Below are positions 9,680 through 17,353 of a DNA stretch of 64,000 bases, piece after piece. Source of the DNA: Acidobacteriota bacterium (GTDB lineage: Bacteria > Acidobacteriota > Holophagae > Holophagales > Holophagaceae); NCBI GenBank assembly GCA_014189895.1, contig BJFQ01000002.1, positions 30,391 to 94,390 of the forward strand, given 5' to 3'. The number at the start of each line of letters is the position of its first letter. Position 1 is the first letter of the stretch. The position numbers and the translations under genes were made by a program. The notes under the pieces are model-generated. The model ran no database searches. It was not told the origin of the DNA and saw only the letters and a program-made list of their open reading frames with translations.

Positions 9680-10108
9680 GTGGCCTTTAGTCCTTACAAT
9701 CGACAAAAAGAAATGGCCGAAATCAATATGACCCCCCTTATTGATGTCATGCTCGTTTTGCTGATTATCTTTATGGTCACCGCCCCTTTGCTGACAAGTG
9801 GGTTAGACATAAATCTCCCTCGAACTCAGACGGGCAAGAGCTTAGATAGCCAAGCTTTATCCATTGCGATTACTTCCGAAGGTTTCATCGAACTCGAGCA
9901 TGCACGAATGTCTTTCGAGAGCCTCAAAAAAGAGCTCGTCAGACAGTCGCAAATATCATCGAATCGACCAATCCTTATTCGCGCCGACAAACAGCTGAAC
10001 TATGGACGCGTCATTGAGGTTGTCGATGCCGTTCGAGAAGCGGGTTTTTCTCAAGTCGGCTTTGTCACAGAAGGCGCTCCTGTGGAAGCACCACCTCCTA
10101 AGAAATAA
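9680..10108 (+). CDS. exbD: ExbD/TolR-family biopolymer transport protein
   Basis: The 142-residue protein has the family layout: a short cytoplasmic N-terminus ending EINMTPLIDVMLVLLIIFMVT, where the Asp in the membrane helix is the proton-relay residue, then a periplasmic domain ending GRVIEVVDAVREAGFSQVGFVTE. Together with an ExbB/TolQ channel subunit it energises TonB or TolA using the proton motive force. The start is GTG, set by GGAG about five bases upstream. A TonB-like gene follows after 16 bases. No ExbB/TolQ gene lies next to it, which is unusual because exbB normally precedes exbD. Confidence 0.9.
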   Translation: MAFSPYNRQKEMAEINMTPLIDVMLVLLIIFMVTAPLLTSGLDINLPRTQTGKSLDSQALSIAITSEGFIELEHARMSFESLKKELVRQSQISSNRPILIRADKQLNYGRVIEVVDAVREAGFSQVGFVTEGAPVEAPPPKK

Positions 10109-10124
10109 GTCCGACTTAAAGAGC

Positions 10125-10886
10125 ATGACCATGCCACCATCTTTCCTTCAAAGCCTTGCCCTTCATGGTCTGATCTTAGGTGCTTTAATTTTCCCCCAAA
10201 AGAATGCTTCGAAGAAACAGGTCCCAACGAAGGTAACGTGGATTAATTTGGCTGCTAGCGGGTTGAGCGGGGGAGTTGAAGCCAATGAGTTAGGTAAAAA
10301 TCCCCAACGCATCCGCTTGAAGCAACAGGTCGCGGCCCGCAATGAGGAAAAATCCATCGCTGCCACCCCGCCTGATCGCCTTGGAATAAAATCAAAAGGC
10401 CTCATTGCCAAGGGAACCAACTTAGATGAGCGGTCTATAGGGGTAGCCCCGAGCGCACCTAAGTCAACCGATCCTTCAGAAGCTAAGATGCAAGGTGCAG
10501 TTGGTAAAGGAAATAGTGGGGGAATCGGAAATGGGACCCCCATGCCAGGTCTTCGCGCTTCTTCTGGTATCAGCGGGGGGCAGGGAGTTCTATCCGCAAC
10601 TGATACCGAATTTCCTTACACCTACTATCTGCAGCAGGTTCAGAATAAAATTACAGCCAATTGGTCCAAGTCAGGAGGCCAAGGTCGGGTTGCCGTTTAC
10701 TTCAGAATTAAAAAAGATGGCAGTATTGATTTCGATCGACTGCAGGTTGAAAGTCCCAGCGGAAATCGTTTTTTTGACGAAAGTGCGCGACTTGCGATAA
10801 TGAGATCGGGATCGTTTCCCCCTCTACCGCAAGGATATCTTGCCGATACGCTAGGTATCCATTTTTGGTTCGTAGCCGTAAACTAG
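10125..10886 (+). CDS. TonB-family protein (TonB/TolA C-terminal domain)
   Basis: I take the ATG at 10125 (253 aa); the longer open frame overlaps exbD out of frame. A single N-terminal membrane anchor (about residues 8-22) is followed by a basic, Gly/Pro-containing low-complexity spacer and a C-terminal TonB-like domain with YYLQQVQNKITANW, VAVYFRIKKDGSIDF and ESARLAIMRSGSFPPLP. The YFRIKKDGSI and FPPLP elements are typical of TonB_C/TolA_C. It would transmit energy from the ExbBD motor to outer-membrane receptors, or act as a TolA. It follows exbD by 16 bases. No TonB-dependent receptor is seen in the window. Confidence 0.85.
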   Translation: MTMPPSFLQSLALHGLILGALIFPQKNASKKQVPTKVTWINLAASGLSGGVEANELGKNPQRIRLKQQVAARNEEKSIAATPPDRLGIKSKGLIAKGTNLDERSIGVAPSAPKSTDPSEAKMQGAVGKGNSGGIGNGTPMPGLRASSGISGGQGVLSATDTEFPYTYYLQQVQNKITANWSKSGGQGRVAVYFRIKKDGSIDFDRLQVESPSGNRFFDESARLAIMRSGSFPPLPQGYLADTLGIHFWFVAVN

Positions 10887-10958
10887 ACACTCGCCAAAAC
10901 CAGTGATACTTGATCATTAAGGGTGGGTGAAATCACTCCAAGAGGATAGAATAGGGGT

Positions 10959-12680
10959 ATGAAAGTAATTGTTGCCAAGACTGCAGGTTTTTGCTGGGGT
11001 GTGAAGCGGGCAATGGATGCTGTTCTTGAGGCATCTGTCCACAGTGGCAGCCATAAAGTGCAAACACTCGGACCCCTTATTCATAATCCTCAAGCTCTAG
11101 CCCTTATTGAGAACAGGGGTGTTTCGGTGGTTACGGAACCCGAGCATGTCCAAGGTGGCACGGTTGTAATTCGAGCCCATGGAATCCCAATCCAATCTCT
11201 ACGTGGTCTTAAAGAAAGGCAAAATCAAGGCGAACTTAATATCGTGAACGCCACTTGCCCAGAGGTGGCCAAAGTCCACAATAAAATTAAAAAATGGAGC
11301 CCTAAAGGTTACTTCACTATAATTCTCGGTTCCAAGGGCCATCCGGAGTCGATTGCCCATAGAAGTTTCGCTGAAAATGGTTCAATAATCCTTTCGACAA
11401 TGGATGAAGCCAGACAGTTGACGTCCAAAGAACTTTCTAAGTGCTTGATTGTTGCTCAAACTACCTATACGGTTAAGGATTTTCAAGAGATCTCTTCTTT
11501 TATTGAAAGCCAAGCGACCGATTGTATTGTCGAGAATACCATTTGCGAAGATACCTGGATGAGGCAAGATGAGGCTGAATCGTTAAGTAAAAGGGTTGAT
11601 TATGTCATTGTCGTGGGCGGAAGAGAGTCAAGTAACACCAAACACCTTGCAGAGTTGGCTCAACGCTATGGAAAGCCAGTTCAATATGTTGAAACAGCAC
11701 AAGAGATAGATCTATCTCAATTTTCAGGCTCTGAAACGGTTGGCATCTTAGCGGGTGCCTCAACTCCCACATGGCTCGTCGATGAGGTGGTAGATTATCT
11801 CGAAGAAACAAATGATTCCCTTAGTAAATTGGTCAAAAAATTAAGTCGGGCTTTTTTAACCCCGCTTATTTGGAGCACCTCGGTTGCCTCTGCGAGTCTC
11901 GGAGCTTCCCAAATTTTGAATTACCCCAACGACTTTTTTATTGCTTCATCGGTTGGTTTTTTTATTTTTTCAATGTACCTATCTGCTCCCTACCTCGAGC
12001 CCCTAGGTCTTGGTGTGAAGGGACCAGCCAATGCCAAATTCTTAGAAATAAATCGCTATTTGTTATTGAATGTCAGCATGATATCGGCCCTCATTTCTCT
12101 AATACTTTCGAGGCAAGTAGGTCCAAGCTATTTTCTATGCACCCTTCTTGCCTTTGCCATCAGTCTTGGATATCGAATCGGACTAAATACTCCTCAAACT
12201 AAGAGTTTGAGCTTGCGATCGATCCCGGGTAGTAAAGATTTGTTCGTTCCTCTATCTATCGCTTTCCTCATGATCACCGCACCTGATTTTGAAAACGTAA
12301 GAACTCAGGATGTACAACACTATCTTATTTTCTTGATCATATTCACTCTAGCGCTTGCTCGAACCTTTATCTATGACTTAAGAGACATGCAGAAAGACCA
12401 GGTTTTAGGCAAGGAGACACTCCCTATTGCTCTCGGGAAAACAAGATCTCTATGGTCCATAAGTCTTCTAATCACTTTTTGCATTTTCGCTGTTGGCTTG
12501 TCTTCCGATCAAGAGGTAAACCCTGTAGATTTGTGGAATCGAATTATTTTGATTACAGCTTTGGGTTACCCCGTTTTCTATTGGTGGTTTTATCATCATC
12601 GTTTTTCGGCGGGCAAGCCTCTTCTAGATGTTCGTCCTGAGTTCAGTTTTTTCTTAGTTGGTCTCTTAGCCATTCTTTAA
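10959..12680 (+). CDS. ispH: IspH (HMBPP reductase) fused to a UbiA-like membrane domain
   Basis: Residues 1 to about 280 are a complete IspH: the three cluster cysteines Cys12 (AGFCWGV), Cys100 (NATCPEV) and Cys196 (ENTICED), substrate-binding His42, His74 and His128, the GHPE motif with Glu130, and the terminal GASTPTWLVDEV. IspH reduces HMBPP to IPP and DMAPP, the last MEP-pathway step. Residues about 290-573 add a multi-helix membrane domain with the second UbiA signature DLRDMQKDQVLGKETLP (Asp473, 476, 480). The first UbiA Asp-rich motif (NDxxDxxxD) is not recognisable; the equivalent position reads SAPYLEPLGLG. There is no stop or frameshift between the halves. The C-terminal half may be a prenyltransferase with altered metal binding or a membrane anchor. 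AGGATAGAATAGGGG precedes the ATG. Confidence 0.9.
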   Translation: MKVIVAKTAGFCWGVKRAMDAVLEASVHSGSHKVQTLGPLIHNPQALALIENRGVSVVTEPEHVQGGTVVIRAHGIPIQSLRGLKERQNQGELNIVNATCPEVAKVHNKIKKWSPKGYFTIILGSKGHPESIAHRSFAENGSIILSTMDEARQLTSKELSKCLIVAQTTYTVKDFQEISSFIESQATDCIVENTICEDTWMRQDEAESLSKRVDYVIVVGGRESSNTKHLAELAQRYGKPVQYVETAQEIDLSQFSGSETVGILAGASTPTWLVDEVVDYLEETNDSLSKLVKKLSRAFLTPLIWSTSVASASLGASQILNYPNDFFIASSVGFFIFSMYLSAPYLEPLGLGVKGPANAKFLEINRYLLLNVSMISALISLILSRQVGPSYFLCTLLAFAISLGYRIGLNTPQTKSLSLRSIPGSKDLFVPLSIAFLMITAPDFENVRTQDVQHYLIFLIIFTLALARTFIYDLRDMQKDQVLGKETLPIALGKTRSLWSISLLITFCIFAVGLSSDQEVNPVDLWNRIILITALGYPVFYWWFYHHRFSAGKPLLDVRPEFSFFLVGLLAIL

Positions 12681-12697
12681 TTTAATGCGAGGTACAT

Positions 12698-14734
12698 TTG
12701 ATCCTAAGTAAATTAAAGTCTCTGTGGAATCAAAGGCCCTTTCATGAAAATATTTTCAAACAAATTCTTGCCCTCAAAATATGGGTTTGTTTTTGGATTG
12801 TTTTCCAGCATCTTTCTATAAGCCTAGGGTGGAATGACATTCAGCAAATCTCCGGCTTCCTAGCCGTTCTTATTATCATTTCTGGCCTTTTGATTGGATT
12901 GGCACCTTCTTGGGCTTACCGGCTATTCACAAGTGTCCCCTTCGCGATTGCCCAATTGGTCTTCATGGCTGCTTCCGTGGCTCTCGGAACTCTCATTCTG
13001 CAAGAATTGAAATTCTCTGAGTACCTAGATATCTATGGCTCGGTATGGTGGGGTGACTTGCCCCTTGTTTTGGTTCGATATGCTTTTGCCTATGACTTAT
13101 ATCGATCTTTATGGTTTCTCTCGCTCCTAGCCCTCTTATCCGCAAGTACGTTATCTGTTGCGTGGAAACGTCGGCCCTACACGCTCCCAAGGGGGGGCTT
13201 TCTCCTAGTCCATTTGGCTACTTCAGTTATTTTGCTTGGTGGGCTCATGGGTAAGTTTGGATTTGTAAGAGCCTTCAATGAACTTCATCAAAATCAGCCG
13301 GTCACAGTTTTCTGGAAGGTCAAGGGGCCCGACCCTAATAGTTGGAAAAATCCATTCTCACTTCCTTTTTCAGTAAGACTTGATCAATTTGAAGTTATCA
13401 AACACGATCCTGAATATCGTCTTTATGCTTTCACGCAACCTGACGGCAAGGGGGGGTTCGAAGATAATCCAAAATCCTATGATGCTGAAGCAGGCTTCAA
13501 AACAAGACTCCCGCTCACTTGGAAACGACTCGAAATCTTACAGGCACTCCCCGATGGGCTTAATCGAAGTACTTGGTTTAATGATGTTACTGCTCCAGAA
13601 AACCCGGTCTTACAAGTTATGTTGGGCACTGGCACGCCCAATCCACTCTTGGGCTTTCTAGTCGCCCAAGATCTGAGAACCCAGAGATTTAATGATCCCC
13701 AAGGAAGGTTCTCTCTCTTGTTCAATGAGGAATTTAAACCTAGAGACCTAAGTCGTTTCAAGAGGAGTGAACCCAAAAGCCATCTTGTTCAGCTCACATT
13801 CGCAGGTAAAACTTTCGATAAGGAGTTTAAAAAAGGTAGCATATGGGATTTTCCTGTTTTCAAACTTAAAATGGTGCGTCTCTTCAATGATTTTCCGTTT
13901 AAGAATGATCCCAATGGGCGACCTGTAAAGGTAGAAACAGTTCCTCCGGAACTGCGTGGGAACTGGGCTGAGTTAGAGTTGATCACTAATGATGGGCAGC
14001 AGGCCAAAATTCTTTTAAGTGCACGTAATCCTGAATTCTCAAAAAGTCTGAATGCCGGAAATCTACCTCCAGGACTTAGTCTTCAATATCAAATTTCGGG
14101 CGAAGAGTCTTTTTCGAATTTTGTTGTCTTCTCGAAAAATGATATGAAGATTCGTTCGATTGAGAACGGGCGGATTCTTAAAGAAAGCCCCCTGGTACTC
14201 GATCGCCCCTTTATTTTTAAGAATGGATTCTCTGCGACACCCTTATCTCTTTTATTGAACGCACGGGTCGATGGAAAATACATTCCGAACCCTCAAGCCC
14301 GCCCTATTTTAGAGAGAAACCCCGCTGTACAAGTCACTTTGTCGGATCCACGCACAGGTAAAGCGGAAACAGTTTGGCTTGATGGCAGAGAAGCAAAGCC
14401 CACGACGTTCTTCGACAAAAAAATTGGTCTTATCTACCGGCTGAAGGATCAAGAGGCAAGAGATTTCCGATCTAAAATCACCCTTTTGGATACTTCAGGA
14501 AAAATATTAGCCCAAAAACAAATCTCAGTTAACGACCCTCTGGTGTACGAGGGATTATGGTTTTATCAAAGCAACTACAATCCCGAAGATCCTACGGTGA
14601 GTGGAATTATGGTTGTTTACGAGCCTGGCTTGTGGGTGACCTACTTCGGGTTTGCCATGATCGTTATCGGAACTATATGGATGTTTTATCTAAAACCCAT
14701 CTTTTTAAAAAGGTCAGGGAGGCTGACAAAATGA
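12698..14734 (+). CDS. resB: ResB-like cytochrome c biogenesis protein
   Basis: The 678-residue protein has three or four N-terminal membrane helices (to about residue 180), a large periplasmic domain (about 190-640) and a final helix (LWVTYFGFAMIVIGTIWMFYL), the ResB/Ccs1 layout. With CcsA it forms the system II haem exporter and cytochrome c synthase at the periplasmic face. The late part (VYEGLWFYQSNYNPEDPTVSGI) matches the conserved ResB C-terminal region. The start is TTG with GAGG five bases upstream. It overlaps ccsA by four bases (ATGA), so the pair is translationally coupled. Function rests on family architecture and the ccsA partner. Confidence 0.88.
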   Translation: MILSKLKSLWNQRPFHENIFKQILALKIWVCFWIVFQHLSISLGWNDIQQISGFLAVLIIISGLLIGLAPSWAYRLFTSVPFAIAQLVFMAASVALGTLILQELKFSEYLDIYGSVWWGDLPLVLVRYAFAYDLYRSLWFLSLLALLSASTLSVAWKRRPYTLPRGGFLLVHLATSVILLGGLMGKFGFVRAFNELHQNQPVTVFWKVKGPDPNSWKNPFSLPFSVRLDQFEVIKHDPEYRLYAFTQPDGKGGFEDNPKSYDAEAGFKTRLPLTWKRLEILQALPDGLNRSTWFNDVTAPENPVLQVMLGTGTPNPLLGFLVAQDLRTQRFNDPQGRFSLLFNEEFKPRDLSRFKRSEPKSHLVQLTFAGKTFDKEFKKGSIWDFPVFKLKMVRLFNDFPFKNDPNGRPVKVETVPPELRGNWAELELITNDGQQAKILLSARNPEFSKSLNAGNLPPGLSLQYQISGEESFSNFVVFSKNDMKIRSIENGRILKESPLVLDRPFIFKNGFSATPLSLLLNARVDGKYIPNPQARPILERNPAVQVTLSDPRTGKAETVWLDGREAKPTTFFDKKIGLIYRLKDQEARDFRSKITLLDTSGKILAQKQISVNDPLVYEGLWFYQSNYNPEDPTVSGIMVVYEPGLWVTYFGFAMIVIGTIWMFYLKPIFLKRSGRLTK

Positions 14735-15645
14735 TGAATTTATACTTCAACTTTGCTAAAGCAGAAACGGGATTTCAAATCATGCTGATTGCCTATCTAG
14801 GAGCCTGCATTTGTTATGCCTTCAGTATTCTCAGGTCTCGTTATGAAGCGACAATTTACCAAATTGCCCGATTTCTTTTCCTTTTAGGTTGGTCCCTTAA
14901 CGTCTATATCCTTGTTGAAAGGGGCATCATAGCTGGTCGACCGCCTTTCAAGACTTTCTACGAGAGTCTTATCTATTTCAGTTTCTTATTCGGACTATTG
15001 GCACTATCCATTGAATGGTTCAAGAAGGTAAAGTTATTGGGTTTTCTTTCACTAGTTATTATTCTTTCGGCAGAACTATTCGCATTATTAAAACAAGACA
15101 TCGACATTGTTACTGTCCCACCCGCATTGAATAGTGGTTGGTTTCTTCCACATGTCACCATCTACTTCTCAGGCTATTCCAGTGTCACAGTTGCTTTCGT
15201 CCTAAGTATCCTGGCTTTAATTCGAACTGGAACTATTAATTTAGATAAAGATTCCTTTTGGGCTCGAGCTCTAGGACGCCAAGAAGTCAATTTTGAAGAA
15301 CTGCATCGGGATTGGGTTCGTATTGGTTACCTCTTCCTTCTAGGAGGCTTAATTACCGGAGGCTTGTGGGCCAAATTTGCATGGTCTGATTACTGGGCTT
15401 GGGATCCAAAGGAAAATTGGGGTCTTATCTCCTGGCTAATCTATGGGGTTGTACTACATATGCACCACACTTCCTTTCTGAAAGGGCGGGCAGTCCTGAA
15501 GGTGAGTGCGGCATCGTGGTTGCTCATTTTATTCACTTATTTTGGTATGTCATATCTGCCTACCAAAAGCCAAAGCATGCACATCTATACCGAACCGCTT
15601 CCACCCGAAAAGGACGTTAAAGGCGTGAATCGCGAGATGTACTAA
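14731..15645 (+). CDS. ccsA: CcsA cytochrome c assembly protein
   Basis: The product of 304 residues (ATG at 14731 overlapping the resB stop; the longer open frame inside resB is a shadow) has about eight membrane helices and the haem-handling tryptophan-rich WWD motif, WSDYWAWDPKENWGLISW. Conserved histidines flank it (LPHVTIYFSGY before; LHMHH after). It handles haem delivery with ResB in system II cytochrome c maturation. Presence of the pair predicts c-type cytochromes in the cell. A second in-frame ATG directly follows the first. Confidence 0.95.
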   Translation: MMNLYFNFAKAETGFQIMLIAYLGACICYAFSILRSRYEATIYQIARFLFLLGWSLNVYILVERGIIAGRPPFKTFYESLIYFSFLFGLLALSIEWFKKVKLLGFLSLVIILSAELFALLKQDIDIVTVPPALNSGWFLPHVTIYFSGYSSVTVAFVLSILALIRTGTINLDKDSFWARALGRQEVNFEELHRDWVRIGYLFLLGGLITGGLWAKFAWSDYWAWDPKENWGLISWLIYGVVLHMHHTSFLKGRAVLKVSAASWLLILFTYFGMSYLPTKSQSMHIYTEPLPPEKDVKGVNREMY

Positions 15646-15673
15646 TCTAAACTGAAAGGAAGGGTGCTAGGCG

Positions 15674-16480
15674 ATGAATCTTAGAAAGTGTCTGCTACTC
15701 ATCTTTTCTTTTTCATTCTTGCCTGCGCAACAAGAGGTCCCGTTAGGCCTAAACCTCCCAACAACTTCGTATCTTAAAGAGGGCTGGGGGTTGGTATTTA
15801 CCCACCGCTTTGCGGAGTCCGTAGTCGGCAATAGCCAAAACCTTTTTGGTCTTGATGGTTATGCTTCCTCAGGATTTGGTTTTTGGGGCTCTATACCTGG
15901 TATTCCCGAATTAAATTATGGGATTTATCGAACTAGCGATCAAAAAACAATGGTCTTAACCGTGCAGGGAGTCATTTATACCGAAAAAGTCTTGCGATCT
16001 TCCCTTCGAATTGAACGTTTTGACGAAAGTGTGAAAGATAATTCATCGACCATTAGCGTCTATGAGGGCATTTCTGGAGCGATCTACCAACTACCAACTG
16101 AGTATTTCTCGGGTCCATGGACTTTAGGTATTACTCCGACGTATATAACCCAAACGAGTACTGGTAATTCGGTTTTTAATCTTCCCTTGTCAATGAAATA
16201 TCAATTATCAAATACGCAAAGTTTAATCGTAGAGTTTTATCCTATCCCAAGCTCCGTCAGAGACTACCGGGTTCCAGTAAGCTCTTCGGTACAACGCTCT
16301 CTGAGACCCGGATTCTCTTTTGGGTACCAGTTCCAAACCTTTGGACACCGTTTTACCCTTATAGGCACGAATACCCAAGGAACGACAGCTCACCAAGTAA
16401 TTTCTGGAGACTATCAAGGCATAGGGGCGAGAGCCAGCAGCGATTGGGGCTTGGCCTTCAATATTGTTCGTCTCTTCTAG
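15674..16480 (+). CDS. Secreted beta-barrel-like protein resembling DUF5777
   Basis: The 268-residue protein has a signal peptide (MNLRKCLLLIFSFSFLPA, likely cleaved before Gln19) and a mature part made of alternating short strands ending in an aromatic residue (FNIVRLF), suggesting an outer-membrane beta-barrel. The early FTHRFAE, LFGLDGYASSGFGFWG and YGIYRTSDQKTMVL segments resemble DUF5777 family proteins, which often sit near cytochrome or electron-transfer genes. It follows ccsA by 28 bases with AAAGGAAGGG upstream. No catalytic motif is visible. The family link is by pattern recognition only. Confidence 0.65.
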   Translation: MNLRKCLLLIFSFSFLPAQQEVPLGLNLPTTSYLKEGWGLVFTHRFAESVVGNSQNLFGLDGYASSGFGFWGSIPGIPELNYGIYRTSDQKTMVLTVQGVIYTEKVLRSSLRIERFDESVKDNSSTISVYEGISGAIYQLPTEYFSGPWTLGITPTYITQTSTGNSVFNLPLSMKYQLSNTQSLIVEFYPIPSSVRDYRVPVSSSVQRSLRPGFSFGYQFQTFGHRFTLIGTNTQGTTAHQVISGDYQGIGARASSDWGLAFNIVRLF

Positions 16481-16495
16481 TGAGCTTTTAATTTT

Positions 16496-17344
16496 ATGCA
16501 AAATCAACCTACCAAATGGATCGTGATCACGGGATGTTCCACGGGTCTCGGCCGATCTTTGGTTGGAGCTATGCGTAGACAGGGATGGGGTGTGGTTGCT
16601 ACAGCCAGAAAATTAGAGACTTTATCTAATCTACCCAATGAACAAGGTATTTTCAAGGTAGCCTTGGATGTTCTCAGTGACGATTCTGTTCGTCTTGCTG
16701 TACAACAGTGTCAGCACTTAAGAATCGTGGGTCTCATCAATAATGCAGGTTATGGTCAAGTGGGTCCTCTTGAATATATAACTACCCAAGAACTTAGAAA
16801 CCAGATGGAGACCAACGTGATCGGACTTCATCGTGTGACCAATTATTTTCTACCGCTTATACGAAAATATGCGCTGCCCGGAGAAGGCCGGGTCGTTCAT
16901 GTTGCGTCGATGCTCGGGAGAGTTACTATCCCTATGGGAGGAGCCTACTCGGCTAGCAAGTATGCGGTTGTTTCCTTGGGCGAAGCCCTCAGAATGGAAA
17001 TCGCACCTGATATTAAAGTCATACTGGTTGAGCCCGGGGCGGTGAGAACCGAATTAAGGGAGACTGCCACTAAAATATGGGGAGATCTTCCTCAGCGGAT
17101 TGAGGGTACAAGATTCAAGCCCATTCTTCATCGCTATCTATCACTAGGTAAAGACGCAAGTCAGCGTTGGGCAAGAGATCCTGATCGTTCGGCCGATAAA
17201 ATTGCACGCGCCATCAATCAGCCATCTCCACCTAGGAGAGTTTTGATAGGTCCAGATGCCTACATCGTTTTGATAATAAAGAAATTGATTCCCATGTCGT
17301 GGTATGAAGCAATCGCCAGAAAAATCTATGGTTTAACGCGCTAA
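16496..17344 (+). CDS. Classical short-chain dehydrogenase/reductase
   Basis: A 282-residue classical SDR: cofactor loop TGCSTGLG (residues 12-19), LINNAGYG, the catalytic serine in VVHVASMLG, and YSASKYAVVSLGEALRME containing the Tyr-xxx-Lys pair. The sequence after the catalytic site (VEPGAVRTEL) and the C-terminal IGPDAYIVLIIKKLIPM resemble SDRs acting on retinoid, steroid or other lipid-like substrates, but the substrate cannot be assigned. It sits between the barrel-like gene and polA with spacers of 15 and nine bases. Confidence 0.88.
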   Translation: MQNQPTKWIVITGCSTGLGRSLVGAMRRQGWGVVATARKLETLSNLPNEQGIFKVALDVLSDDSVRLAVQQCQHLRIVGLINNAGYGQVGPLEYITTQELRNQMETNVIGLHRVTNYFLPLIRKYALPGEGRVVHVASMLGRVTIPMGGAYSASKYAVVSLGEALRMEIAPDIKVILVEPGAVRTELRETATKIWGDLPQRIEGTRFKPILHRYLSLGKDASQRWARDPDRSADKIARAINQPSPPRRVLIGPDAYIVLIIKKLIPMSWYEAIARKIYGLTR

Positions 17345-17353
17345 GGTCCTCTT

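Noticed and set aside
10163..10543. 126-codon minus-strand frame opposite the TonB gene
   Set aside because: It mirrors the Gly/Pro/Ala-rich linker of TonB and has no recognisable features.
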